DNA of 64,000 nt from assembly GCF_938030145.1 (NCBI RefSeq), contig NZ_CALHGM010000045.1, positions 18,599 through 82,598 of the forward strand. Direction: 5' to 3'. Source of the stretch: an uncultured Campylobacter sp. Lineage in GTDB: Bacteria; Campylobacterota; Campylobacteria; Campylobacterales; Campylobacteraceae. Position 1 is the stretch's first letter. Every line of letters begins with the position of its first letter. Under the pieces are notes generated by a model that saw only the letters and a list, made by a program, of their open reading frames with translations, ran no database searches and had not been told where the DNA came from. The position numbers and the translations under genes are program-made. Positions 42,042 through 49,861 of the stretch are shown here, piece by piece.

Positions 42042-42044
42042 AAA

Positions 42045-42188
42045 ATGAAAGAGAATAAAAACAATATCGTAAGCGTAAGGCTAGACGACGAGACGCTACA
42101 AAAACTAAAAGACGACGCGCAAAAAGAATATCGCCCGTTAGCGATGCATATACGTAAAATTTTAAGGGATTATCTAAAATCAAAGTAG
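42045..42188 (+). CDS. Ribbon-helix-helix small protein
   Basis: A 47-residue protein with NNIVSVRLDDETLQKLKDDA as strand and first helix and HIRKILRDYLKSK as the second. This is the compact Arc/CopG-type ribbon-helix-helix plan, expected to bind DNA as a dimer. It lies between the 27-residue peptide and the Abi gene, 40 bp before the latter, so it could regulate it in an antitoxin-like way. Confidence 0.7.
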   Translation: MKENKNNIVSVRLDDETLQKLKDDAQKEYRPLAMHIRKILRDYLKSK

Positions 42189-42195
42189 AATTTTG

Positions 42196-42201
42196 TATAA
42201 T
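42196..42201 (+). promoter_or_regulatory. -10 box before the Abi gene
   Basis: TATAAT at 42196-42201 lies 27 bp before the Abi start codon; a short AGCCT/AGGCT hairpin sits between it and the ATG. No good -35 box can be identified, which is usual in Campylobacter promoters. Confidence 0.45.
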
Positions 42202-42228
42202 TGAGCCTAAAATTTTAAAAGGCTTTAG

Positions 42229-42798
42229 ATGAACTCCGAGCTATTTTTTTCAAAGAAGCGCCTATCGAGCTATAAAGACGAAGCCGAGCATAAGGCGAAT
42301 TTTAGGCTTATGCAAGCTCTCGCGCCGAAGCTCGGCATACTAGAGATAATCACGCGCAATATGATTTGCGATGCGCTATACGCTACCGGCAAGGAGGGAA
42401 TTTTAAAACCTTATGCCGAAACTTACGGCGGAATTAGCGACGAGTTTATATCAAATCAGACCTTCGGCTTTTGGGCTAAGATCATCAATGAGGCAAAAAT
42501 CCATAACCGAATAAACGTATTTTCAGGTATGGATTTTAGGAAATACTCTAAATTTAACAAAAAAGCAAATTGGCTGAATTTCCAAAGGGTAAAAATCATT
42601 TATGATTTATGCGTTAAAATTCGCAATCGCGCCTTTCATTTCGAAAATCTATTCAAGACGCATGAAAACGGCACGCCGAGAATTTCAACTAGGTTAGGCA
42701 AAACGATAGTCGGTATAGATCCGTCAAGCCTAGAGATTTTCATAAACGATATTTTGGATTGTTTTGATATAAAGCTAAAAGATTACTATATGAAGTGA
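42229..42798 (+). CDS. Abi-family HEPN-type abortive infection protein
   Basis: The 189-residue protein resembles the Abi-like proteins of Campylobacter and Helicobacter. PKLGILEIITRNMICDAL (about 33-50) and the NQTFGFWAKII segment are conserved-looking. The motif Arg132-Asn-Arg-Ala-Phe-His137 (RNRAFHFEN) is the R-x4-H signature of HEPN ribonucleases, which kill or arrest infected cells by cutting RNA. It has its own -10 box and a hairpin after the stop, so it is probably a lysogen-expressed defence gene against other phages. Confidence 0.78.
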   Translation: MNSELFFSKKRLSSYKDEAEHKANFRLMQALAPKLGILEIITRNMICDALYATGKEGILKPYAETYGGISDEFISNQTFGFWAKIINEAKIHNRINVFSGMDFRKYSKFNKKANWLNFQRVKIIYDLCVKIRNRAFHFENLFKTHENGTPRISTRLGKTIVGIDPSSLEIFINDILDCFDIKLKDYYMK

Positions 42799-42817
42799 TA
42801 GCCTTAAAGCGGCTATC
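42797..42817. terminator. Hairpin at the end of the Abi gene
   Basis: GATAGCC (42797-42803) and GGCTATC (42811-42817) form a 7-bp stem overlapping the stop codon, followed by TTG and AT-rich DNA. The T-run is weak, so termination is likely but not certain. Confidence 0.45.
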
Positions 42818-42871
42818 TTGAACTTCAGGAACAATTATAACGCAAAATTTTAAATATGTAAAGGAGAACGA

Positions 42872-42913
42872 ATGAGCGAAAACAAAGGGGGCAATAAATG
42901 GAAACGCAACTAA
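42872..42913 (+). CDS. Possible 13-residue leader peptide before dinD-like gene
   Basis: An ATG at 42872 with AAAGGAG 5 bp ahead opens 13 codons (MSENKGGNKWKRN). It ends inside the start region of the DinD-like gene, overlapping it by 16 bp. It may provide translation coupling; the good ribosome site is the only evidence. Confidence 0.35.
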   Translation: MSENKGGNKWKRN

Positions 42914-43704
42914 CTCTTTTTGACGTATCCAACCAAGAAAATGACGTTTTCGAGCTATCCTCGCACAAAAACGGCGCTACGTATTGGTTAGCGAGCGAAT
43001 TAGCGCAAATGCTCGAATACGACGGCGTAAAATCTCTAAATAAAGCGGTGAATAAGGCTATCGCCGTATGCTCTAGCATAGGCTACAACATATTAGATCA
43101 CTTCACTCCCGCAGGCAGCGATTATAAGCTATCCCGCTTCGCTTGCTTTTTGGTGTCTATGAATGCCGATATTAAAAAACCAAGAGTGGCGCAAGCTCAG
43201 GCATATTTCGCCACTATCGCAGAAGCCCTGCATAGACATATCGAAGCCGAGCAGTTAGAGCGCCTAGATGTAAGAGAAAAGACCAAAGACGCAAACAAAG
43301 CCTTAACGGGCGTGGCTAGCTCTCACGGAGTTGAATGCTACGCTTATTTTATGGACGCTGGTTATATGGGTATGTATAATATGCATCTAAAAGACCTTTT
43401 GCGTATCAAGGGGCTTACGGCAAAGGATAAGGTATTCGACTTTATGGGAGCTCGCGAATTAGCCGCAAATCTTTTCAGGCTTCAAGAAACTAAAGCTAAG
43501 ATCGAAAATAACCGAATTTACGGACAAAAAAACCTAGAAAACACGGCTTATGAGGTAGGGCGCGAAGTAAGAGGCATAATGATGAGAAACGACGGCGTAC
43601 GCCCCGAAATGCTAGCTAGAACCGAGCACATAAAAGAGGTGCAAAACGAGCTTAAAAAAGTAGATAGAAAATTCAAAAAGATAGATAAGAAAAAGGAGCA
43701 GTAA
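42898..43704 (+). CDS. DinD-like / Bro-family protein
   Basis: The 268-residue protein starts with a Bro-like domain (FELSSHKNGATYWLASELAQMLEYDGVKSLNKAVNKAI) and continues like the E. coli DNA-damage-inducible DinD. Features include DVREKTKDANKALTGVASSHGV, FMDAGYMGMYNM, DKVFDFMGARELAANLFRL and KNLENTAYEVGREVRG. DinD is known to inhibit RecA-mediated exchange, so in a phage it may tune the SOS or recombination state on induction. It overlaps the next gene by one base. Confidence 0.85.
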   Translation: METQLTLFDVSNQENDVFELSSHKNGATYWLASELAQMLEYDGVKSLNKAVNKAIAVCSSIGYNILDHFTPAGSDYKLSRFACFLVSMNADIKKPRVAQAQAYFATIAEALHRHIEAEQLERLDVREKTKDANKALTGVASSHGVECYAYFMDAGYMGMYNMHLKDLLRIKGLTAKDKVFDFMGARELAANLFRLQETKAKIENNRIYGQKNLENTAYEVGREVRGIMMRNDGVRPEMLARTEHIKEVQNELKKVDRKFKKIDKKKEQ

Positions 43705-44174
43705 TGGCAGAGGAAAAAGAAATATACTATGATGATGAAATAGAACACGTAGTTACCGTATCAGGTAAGTATATTGACAAAATCAAACTAGAGACGGAAC
43801 CAAAACGCTCGAACTATATAAAGATAAAGGAGGAGCTAACGCAAAAGGTTTCGGCGCTATATGGATCGCCTATTAGCCCATCTAAGAGCGGTGGCAACCA
43901 TATAGAGTTTAAAGACGAAAACAAAGATGATCTTTATGTAATAAAGTGGGATTACCAACACATCGTTAAGCACGTATGCAAAGGGCTAGGTATAACTCAA
44001 AGAGAATTGGCAGATATTATCAAGGTAAATTCGGGCACACCCGCGCAATGGGTAACCAGAGGTGAAGTACCGCCGACCTATCAATATCTTTTAAAGCTTA
44101 TGATAGAAAACAAACACCTAAAGGAAAAAATTGCTAAACTGACCGCTTTTAAGGAATTGTTAGATGAAATTTAG
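43704..44174 (+). CDS. HTH protein encoded with the DinD-like gene
   Basis: The 156-residue protein has an N-terminal region rich in Lys and Glu (residues 1-75) and a C-terminal helix-turn-helix (LGITQRELADIIKVNSGTPAQWV, about 96-118). It starts on the last base of the DinD-like stop and is followed by a small palindrome at 44178-44192 (GACAGA/TCTGTC) that may end transcription. It may regulate the promoter downstream. Confidence 0.7.
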   Translation: MAEEKEIYYDDEIEHVVTVSGKYIDKIKLETEPKRSNYIKIKEELTQKVSALYGSPISPSKSGGNHIEFKDENKDDLYVIKWDYQHIVKHVCKGLGITQRELADIIKVNSGTPAQWVTRGEVPPTYQYLLKLMIENKHLKEKIAKLTAFKELLDEI

Positions 44175-44177
44175 AGA

Positions 44178-44192
44178 GACAGAAATTCTGTC
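44178..44192. terminator. Small palindrome at the end of the DinD-like unit
   Basis: GACAGA-AAT-TCTGTC forms a 6-bp stem 4 bp after the stop codon, followed by GCTCCGATTTTAAAT. It could be a weak terminator or a binding site. Confidence 0.35.
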
Positions 44193-44226
44193 GCTCCGAT
44201 TTTAAATAAACTTTTTCGAAAAAAAT

Positions 44227-44277
44227 CTTATCTAAGATAAGAAAATACTTGACTTTTATTATCTAAAATAGTATAAT
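44227..44277 (+). promoter_or_regulatory. Strong early promoter with operator
   Basis: TTGACT (44249-44254), a 17-bp spacer and TATAAT (44272-44277) make a near-consensus promoter for the rightward operon starting at 44323. CTTATCT-A-AGATAAG at 44227-44241 is an inverted repeat just upstream, and the spacer contains TTATCTAAAATA, a partial copy. The motif is related to, but not the same as, the TATTATC immunity operator, so a CI, Cro or the upstream HTH protein may act here. Confidence 0.75.
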
Positions 44278-44322
44278 CCCGTCAAAATATGATTTTAAAT
44301 CACTTTTGAAAGGATTTTTACT

Positions 44323-45087
44323 ATGAACTCACTTTTTGAGAACAACAACCCCCAAGTTGAAATTTTAAATTTCCAAACATTCTCTACTGAATATGTAGCG
44401 GAGCGTTACGGCGTTTCTACGACCGCCATAAGAGAACATAAGCGACTACATGCAGACGAGATGATCGAGGGAGTCCACTTCGTCATCGAGATAAATAAAT
44501 TTCGTAAACCTGCTATCAAATGGACGCTCCGCGGCATTATCAAGCTTGGGATGTTTATCCGCAGCGAAAAGGCTAAGGGCTTTAGACTATGGGCGGAGCA
44601 GGAGCTCGAAAAGACTATCTTAAAACAGGTGCAGGCTTTCGCCGAAGCTCGCGAGCATAATCTCCGTCTAGTGGACGAAATCTCAAACCTTAGAGCGGTG
44701 CAGATCTCGCAGGCGCGGCACAACCAAAACGTAATCAACGGCTACAAATCCCAAATTTCTCAGCACAACGCCCTTATCGTAAAGCTAAAATCCGAATTAG
44801 CCAAGCGCGGGGTAATTTACGACGCGGAGGTTATAGAACGCTACGAGCAAAAAGAGGAAAACCTAATAGCGATGCTACATAACGCCAAAACCGAGCGGGA
44901 TTTTTATCGCAAGCGCACGCAAGAGCTAAAGCAAAAGCAAAACATCAAAGATAGCGAGATAGTAAGGCTATTAAACAAAATCCAGTATCAAATGGACGGC
45001 GTTTATAGCGAGATAGGCGCGGTTATGGCGTATGCAAACGATAATGACCGCTTTTTTATAGAACGAAATCAAATTTTAAAAGGATAA
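44323..45087 (+). CDS. Antirepressor-type protein with N-terminal DNA-binding domain and coiled coil
   Basis: The 254-residue protein begins with a DNA-binding-like region (STEYVAERYGVSTTAIREHKRLHADEMIEGVHFV followed by WTLRGIIKLGMFIRSEKAKGFRLWAEQELEK), resembling Bro/KilA-type heads. It continues as a long coiled coil (residues 100-235). It is the first gene after the strong early promoter and is followed by a Rha/KilA-C gene, so an antirepressor or early regulator role is likely. Confidence 0.72.
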   Translation: MNSLFENNNPQVEILNFQTFSTEYVAERYGVSTTAIREHKRLHADEMIEGVHFVIEINKFRKPAIKWTLRGIIKLGMFIRSEKAKGFRLWAEQELEKTILKQVQAFAEAREHNLRLVDEISNLRAVQISQARHNQNVINGYKSQISQHNALIVKLKSELAKRGVIYDAEVIERYEQKEENLIAMLHNAKTERDFYRKRTQELKQKQNIKDSEIVRLLNKIQYQMDGVYSEIGAVMAYANDNDRFFIERNQILKG

Positions 45088-45090
45088 ATA

Positions 45091-45834
45091 ATGGAAAATC
45101 TAATCATCAACAGCCAAGAGATCAAGTTGGAAGTAGCAGGCGGTCAGGTCTGGACTACTTCCCTACAAATTGCAGATGTGTTCGAGAAAGAACACAAGCA
45201 TATTTTAGCAAAAATTAGGGAGCTTCCGCAAGATAATTTCAACGGGTCAAATTTTCGGCTCGTTGAATATACCGATAAAAAGGGCGAAAGCAGACCATAT
45301 TTTTTAGTTTCAAAAGATGGTTTCACTCTTTTGGCTATGAGTTTCAACGGCGAGAAGTTTTACAAATTCAAAGTCGCCTACATCAACGCCTTTAACGCGA
45401 TGGCGGAAAAACTAAAAAATCCGTTTAACGTTCCGCGCAACTACAAAGAGGCTTTAGAGCTAGCAATAACCCAATTAGACAAGATCGAAGCATTGGAGGC
45501 GCAGCGCAGGACGGATATGCCTAAGATAGTGTTTGCCGAGGCGGTAGAAGCAAGCGCTACAAGCGCATTAATAGGCGATTTTGTAAAGACGCTTTGCGAT
45601 ACGGACGTAAGCGTCGGACGCAATAGAGTGTTTAAGTGGCTAAGAGATGAAAAATATCTGATGGCGGACAATATGCCTTACCAGAGGTGGGCGGAAGCGG
45701 GATATTTTGAAGTGATACCCCAAATCATCGTTACGCCCAAAGGCAACAAAGAGCGCTTCACTACGAAAATCACGGCAAAAGGGCAGGTGGCGTTAGGCGT
45801 GAAAATCATAGAAGCTTTTAAAAAATCAGCATAA
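45091..45834 (+). CDS. Rha-type / KilA-C antirepressor
   Basis: The 247-residue protein has an N-terminal Rha domain (VWTTSLQIADVFEKEHKHILAKIREL ... YFLVSKDGFTLLAMSFNGEKFYKFKVAYI). It has a C-terminal KilA-C/ANT domain (VGRNRVFKWLRDEKYLM ... YQRWAEAGYFEV ... FTTKITAKGQVAL). The tail is clearly homologous to that of the Bro/KilA-C protein at 37091-37861. Rha proteins interfere with phage repression, so it should promote lytic entry or defeat other repressors. Confidence 0.88.
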   Translation: MENLIINSQEIKLEVAGGQVWTTSLQIADVFEKEHKHILAKIRELPQDNFNGSNFRLVEYTDKKGESRPYFLVSKDGFTLLAMSFNGEKFYKFKVAYINAFNAMAEKLKNPFNVPRNYKEALELAITQLDKIEALEAQRRTDMPKIVFAEAVEASATSALIGDFVKTLCDTDVSVGRNRVFKWLRDEKYLMADNMPYQRWAEAGYFEVIPQIIVTPKGNKERFTTKITAKGQVALGVKIIEAFKKSA

Positions 45835-45844
45835 AGGATAAAAA

Positions 45845-45961
45845 ATGAGTTTAAAAGATTTTAAATTTTACCTCTCATTGATGAGAGTGGATAGATACAC
45901 GACGATCGGCGATTTTATCGCGTTTGTTAAATCTTACAATGCAAAGGACGAGGAATGTTAG
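45845..45961 (+). CDS. Small unknown early protein
   Basis: A 38-residue protein starting MSLKDFKFYLSLMRVDRYTT with AAAGGA upstream. Its stop overlaps the ERF start, indicating coupled translation. No family recognised. Confidence 0.55.
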   Translation: MSLKDFKFYLSLMRVDRYTTIGDFIAFVKSYNAKDEEC

Positions 45962-46548
45962 AAATTTTAAACAAAATCCAATGCGAGCTAAAGGCTCCCA
46001 AGACGCAGATGAATAAATTTGGCGGTTATGCATATCGTAGCTGTGAGGATATTTTGGAATCGGTTAAGCCGCTGCTACAAAAATATGAAGTAGCTCTAAT
46101 GCTTAGCGATGAGATCGTGCAAATAGGGGCGCGTATCTATGTCAAGGCAACCGCTGCGCTAAAAGGCAAAGACGGCGAAGTAAGCGCAAGCGCATACGCA
46201 AGAGAGCCTGAAAATAAAAAAGGTAGCGACGAAAGCCAAATCACGGGTGCAGCTTCTAGCTATGCTAGAAAATACGCGCTAAATGGGCTATTCGCAATAG
46301 ATGACGCCAAGGATGCCGACGCTACGAATACTCACGAGGATACCCGCGACAAAAAAGGCGAATATCCCGCGCCGATGAGTGAGGAGCAGGTAGCGGATTT
46401 ATTGCAACTTTGCGAGGCGAGCGGCACCGACCCGCGAAAGGTAGCCGCAGCGTATAAGACAAGTGATATAGCGTTCGTGCCGTTTGAAAAAGTGCGCGCT
46501 CAGCTTCTGCAAAAGCTCGCAAAGGCGCAGATGAGGGAGGGTGCGTAA
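45955..46548 (+). CDS. ERF-family single-strand annealing protein
   Basis: The 197-residue protein shows the ERF signature in MNKFGGYAYRSCEDILESVKPLLQK (about residues 19-43) and SSYARKYALNGLFAIDDAKDAD. ERF proteins anneal complementary single strands during phage recombination and circularisation. It is coupled to the YqaJ exonuclease (adjacent) and to SSB two genes later, giving a full lambda Red-like set. Confidence 0.92.
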   Translation: MLEILNKIQCELKAPKTQMNKFGGYAYRSCEDILESVKPLLQKYEVALMLSDEIVQIGARIYVKATAALKGKDGEVSASAYAREPENKKGSDESQITGAASSYARKYALNGLFAIDDAKDADATNTHEDTRDKKGEYPAPMSEEQVADLLQLCEASGTDPRKVAAAYKTSDIAFVPFEKVRAQLLQKLAKAQMREGA

Positions 46549-47384
46549 TGAAATTTATAAATTTGCAGCAAGGAGGCCCCGAGTGGCTGGAATATAGAAA
46601 AGACAAATTTAACGCCTCCGAGGCGGGCGACGTTATGGGCTGCGGCTTTAACAAGCCATATAAACTAGCCGAAATCAAATACGGCGGCAAAGAGGTTTTT
46701 CAAAGCGAGGCAATGAGGCTCGGCAAAGAGTATGAGCCTAAAATCCGCGAGTATATCAACAAGCTTTTAAACGCGGATTTTCAGCCCGTCGTAGGACTTA
46801 GCGACGATGATCCGAGATTTAGCGCGAGCTTTGACGGGCTAGACATTATAGGCGGCGAAATTTTAGAGATTAAATTTAGCGCGAACGAGTATGAGGTTTT
46901 AGAGCGTACCGGCAAACCTAGCGAAAAGTATTTTTGGCAGATCCAACACCAGCTTTTTGTTTGCGATCTCTCTAAGTGCATTTTTGCGGTCGGCAAGATA
47001 GATGACGATTTCGATCTGCAAATCCGCCACGTTGTCGTAGAGCGAGACGAAAAGGCGATCAAAAAGCTTATTAAGGCGTGGAACGAGTTTGAAGCGACTT
47101 ACGCTAAAGCCGCTCCCGATGAGGAATGGCTAAGCTTGAGCGATGAAATTTTAACCCTTAGCGCGCAGAAAAAAGAGCTTGACGATAGGCTCGACGAGCT
47201 CAAAAAGCGCGCCATTAAAAAGGCGGGCGGCGTGGAAATAAAAGCTTACGGGCTAACTATCTGCAAATCAGAAATTAAGCCTAGCTACGACTATAAGGCA
47301 TATTGCGAGCAAAGCGGCGCCGTAATCCCCGATGAGTTTTTAAAAGCGGGGTGCGAACGCTGGAGCGTGCGAGTTGCAAATTAG
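46548..47384 (+). CDS. YqaJ-type phage exonuclease
   Basis: The 278-residue nuclease shows QGGPEWLEYRKDKFNASEAGDVMG at the N-terminus, SFDGLD and GGEILEIKFS (acidic and Lys residues of the PD-(D/E)XK active site) and WQIQHQLFVCDL. It resembles lambda exonuclease, which degrades one strand of DNA ends so that the annealing protein can load. It starts on the last base of the ERF stop. Confidence 0.9.
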   Translation: MKFINLQQGGPEWLEYRKDKFNASEAGDVMGCGFNKPYKLAEIKYGGKEVFQSEAMRLGKEYEPKIREYINKLLNADFQPVVGLSDDDPRFSASFDGLDIIGGEILEIKFSANEYEVLERTGKPSEKYFWQIQHQLFVCDLSKCIFAVGKIDDDFDLQIRHVVVERDEKAIKKLIKAWNEFEATYAKAAPDEEWLSLSDEILTLSAQKKELDDRLDELKKRAIKKAGGVEIKAYGLTICKSEIKPSYDYKAYCEQSGAVIPDEFLKAGCERWSVRVAN

Positions 47385-47685
47385 CGGGCAGTTTAACCGC
47401 TTTATGCACGGCGTAGTATTGGCGCAGATGCGATCTCTTAGATATTTATGTATTAGGGAGCATCGCATAGCCATTCGCCCGTTTTATCTTAGCGCCGACA
47501 CACTAAAGCAGCTTTTAAAGGTGCTGGATTTCGACTATCCGAGGCAGAAAGACGGCACGCCGCTAAGCTACACGCAACTAAGCACGGCGGATATGCTAGG
47601 GCACCTAGCCTATATTGAGACACTTTGCGCCGAAAACGGCATAGAGCCCGAATTTATAAAAGAATTTGAAAAGGAAATAAAATGA
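47374..47685 (+). CDS. Unknown protein between exonuclease and SSB
   Basis: A 103-residue protein with FNRFMHGVVLAQMRSLRY near the start and YTQLSTADMLGHLAYIETL near the end. A TTG start at 47374, preceded by GGAG, overlaps the exonuclease end by 11 bp; an ATG at 47404 is the alternative. The position suggests a role with recombination proteins, but no motif is seen. Confidence 0.6.
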   Translation: MQISGQFNRFMHGVVLAQMRSLRYLCIREHRIAIRPFYLSADTLKQLLKVLDFDYPRQKDGTPLSYTQLSTADMLGHLAYIETLCAENGIEPEFIKEFEKEIK

Positions 47686-48113
47686 ATAAAGTTATTTTAA
47701 TCGGAAATTTAACCCGCGATATCGAGCTAAGATACACGCAGAGCGGCTATTGCGTCGGAAACTCGGGTATCGCCGTAACGAGAAAATTTAAGAACGCGCA
47801 AGGGCAAACGGCGGAGGAGACCTGCTTTATCGACCTGAAGTTTTTCGGGCGCACGGCAGAGGTCGCAAATCAATACCTCCGCAAAGGCTCAAAGCTTGCC
47901 GTAGAGGGGCGGCTAAAGCTGGAGCAGTGGCAGGATCAAGGCGGACAAAACCGCAGTAAGCACGTAGTGGAGGTAGAGAGCCTAGAGATGCTAGGCAGCC
48001 CTCAAAACTCGGGAGGCACGCAAAACTACGCTCAAAGCGGCGGAACGCAAAGCCGAGCCAAAAAGCCCGCCGCCGATAAATACGACGACGGCGGCGACAC
48101 GATCCCGTTTTAA
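47682..48113 (+). CDS. ssb: Single-stranded DNA-binding protein
   Basis: The 143-residue protein has the OB-fold start MNKVILIGNLTRDIELRYTQ, the FIDLKFFGRTAEVANQYLRKGSKLAVEGRL block and the acidic C-terminal tip DTIPF used to recruit other repair proteins. It coats single-stranded DNA in replication and recombination. It overlaps the preceding gene by 4 bp. Confidence 0.95.
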   Translation: MNKVILIGNLTRDIELRYTQSGYCVGNSGIAVTRKFKNAQGQTAEETCFIDLKFFGRTAEVANQYLRKGSKLAVEGRLKLEQWQDQGGQNRSKHVVEVESLEMLGSPQNSGGTQNYAQSGGTQSRAKKPAADKYDDGGDTIPF

Positions 48114-48123
48114 AGGATAACCG

Positions 48124-48372
48124 ATGCCAAGAATATTATTAGTTGATCTTAGCCATTATCCTTGTCTTGAATTTCCACAACTAAACAAAGGGCTTGTAAT
48201 AGATGAAACAAGGGTTGCCATTGAGGACGGCGACAATGTTTATACCGACCCGTTTTTTAATTCTTTCGTATCTTTTCCTGAGGAGGAACTATACGGGTTT
48301 GACGATGACGATGCCCTTTTAAGCGCCTTAGCCAAAAAATATGGCTATGACGACTATAAATTTAAAGGATAA
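48124..48372 (+). CDS. Small acidic unknown protein
   Basis: An 82-residue acidic protein starting MPRILLVDLSHYPCLEFPQL with a run FPEEELYGFDDDDALLSAL. AAAGGATAA lies before its ATG. No family recognised; it precedes another very acidic protein. Confidence 0.6.
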   Translation: MPRILLVDLSHYPCLEFPQLNKGLVIDETRVAIEDGDNVYTDPFFNSFVSFPEEELYGFDDDDALLSALAKKYGYDDYKFKG

Positions 48373-48375
48373 AAG

Positions 48376-48540
48376 ATGAATGACGCAGAGTGGCTAAACG
48401 AATACGGCGACTTCGATGAATGGCGCGTCGCAGCAGAGGCACAATGGTGGGAGGATTACGGAGCTGACGCGGCGTATGACAGAGAGATAGACGATGCGGA
48501 ATATTTCGCTGAAAGAGATCCCTATGTGGATGAACGCTAG
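48376..48540 (+). CDS. Very acidic 54-residue protein
   Basis: A 54-residue protein from an ATG at 48376 with AAAGGAT before it. It has 19 Asp/Glu and only 4 Arg, many spaced along a probable helix (DFDEWRVAAEAQWWEDYGAD). This charge pattern is that of DNA-mimic proteins that block DNA-binding enzymes, but that role is only a possibility. It overlaps the next gene by 47 bp in another frame. Confidence 0.55.
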   Translation: MNDAEWLNEYGDFDEWRVAAEAQWWEDYGADAAYDREIDDAEYFAERDPYVDER

Positions 48541-48988
48541 AGAATTTGCAAAGCGCGAGGATAAAAAGCTCTACGTGATAGACGTGCAGGCTAGTAAAGA
48601 CCGAAAGATTGGGCGTGCGGATCGCTTTCGTAAAGTAGGCGGAGTATTGCAGATAGAGACGGAGCACTACTATCTAGCCTTTAAAGATCCGATCACGCCT
48701 GCGCTTAGGGAGCGGGTAGAGCGGCTGTATTATGAGGCGATCGAACTAGTCGCAAGCGATTATGAGCTTGCGTGGATCGCGCACAAAGGCACGGGCTCGC
48801 CACACTTAAATGTGCTTCAACGATTTCTACGCTTTAAGTGGCATCGCGGCGGAAAGATAGTAGAGAAGATGTGCGAGAACCTAGAAGCGCTTTTGGCAAT
48901 GAGCGAGGAAGCGCGCACAGAGTTTCTGGCTCGTGAGCGGGAGGCTATGAGAGAAGCGAGCAAAGCAAATTATAGAAAAATTATATAA
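48494..48988 (+). CDS. Unknown early protein
   Basis: The 164-residue protein contains MNAREFAKREDKKLYVIDVQAS near the start and a Lys/Arg- and Glu-rich helical C-terminus. In-frame ATGs at 48494, 48524 and 48530 are possible; the last two reduce overlap with the acidic gene. No family recognised. Confidence 0.6.
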   Translation: MRNISLKEIPMWMNAREFAKREDKKLYVIDVQASKDRKIGRADRFRKVGGVLQIETEHYYLAFKDPITPALRERVERLYYEAIELVASDYELAWIAHKGTGSPHLNVLQRFLRFKWHRGGKIVEKMCENLEALLAMSEEARTEFLAREREAMREASKANYRKII

Positions 48989-48999
48989 AGGAGAGAACG

Positions 49000-49446
49000 A
49001 TGAGAGAGATTAAATTTAGAGCATGGCTCGAAAGCCTACAAGTTATGGTGTTCGTGCATAAAATAGAATTCCTAGACGGCAGGAACTATAAAATTTTCTT
49101 TAAAAATTTACAAAACGGTGAATATATAGATTGTGCCTTGGCGCCAAGCTCATTGATTTCTCGTAGTTCCGCAAAAGGCGACCGTTTCGTATTGATGCAA
49201 TATACGGGCGAAGTTGACCAAAATGGTATCGAAATTTGTGAAGGCGACGTCGTGATCTCGTATGATACGGACGCTTTGCCGGGAGATGAGGGAATTATAG
49301 TGTTTCAAGAAGGAGCCCTTGGCTTTTTGTCGGATGAGAAAGAATTTTTTCCTTTCACCGATACGCCGGCGGGCAGTATGGATATTGTGGGAAATATTCA
49401 TAAAAACCCAGGGTTCTTATTGGAGAAAAAAAATGAGAGGAATTAA
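49000..49446 (+). CDS. YopX family protein, copy 1
   Basis: The 148-residue product matches the YopX pattern found in phages: MREIKFRAW start, RFVLMQYTGEVDQNGIEICEGDVV in the middle and DIVGNIHKNPGFLL at the end. The family's function is unknown. AAGGAGAGAACG precedes the ATG. It overlaps the related gene at 49433. Confidence 0.85.
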   Translation: MREIKFRAWLESLQVMVFVHKIEFLDGRNYKIFFKNLQNGEYIDCALAPSSLISRSSAKGDRFVLMQYTGEVDQNGIEICEGDVVISYDTDALPGDEGIIVFQEGALGFLSDEKEFFPFTDTPAGSMDIVGNIHKNPGFLLEKKNERN

Positions 49447-49861
49447 ATTTAAAGCGTATATTTACGATTTGACCGATGAGAATAGCCATCCTCTTGAAAT
49501 AGATATTCGTGCAGGGAAGATATGGGATGTTGCAAGCATAAATTTTAAAGATCAAATAGTAGAAATTATGGATGATGACGGCGGTGTGTGGGAATACGAG
49601 CTGAACGATGAAATTACACTTATGCAATATACGGACACAAATGACAAAAACGGTGTAGAAATTTATACTGGATACATCGTCAAATTTATTTCAAGACTTG
49701 ACGGTAGCAAAAGAATGGGCACGGTCAGATACTGGGCGGGTGACGCTGCGTTCCTGATCGAATGTGAAAGAGAGATATTCTTTTTGTTTCACGACGCGCT
49801 GAACCGCGAAGTCATCGGCAACATCTACGAGAATCCAAAAATTTTAAAGGATATAAAATGA
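49433..49861 (+). CDS. YopX family protein, copy 2
   Basis: The 142-residue protein shares the motifs of the preceding gene: MRGIKFKAYI start, ITLMQYTDTNDKNGVEIYTGYIV and VIGNIYENPKIL. The two are diverged tandem paralogues. The ATG at 49433 has TGGAG upstream and overlaps the first copy by 14 bp. Confidence 0.82.
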   Translation: MRGIKFKAYIYDLTDENSHPLEIDIRAGKIWDVASINFKDQIVEIMDDDGGVWEYELNDEITLMQYTDTNDKNGVEIYTGYIVKFISRLDGSKRMGTVRYWAGDAAFLIECEREIFFLFHDALNREVIGNIYENPKILKDIK

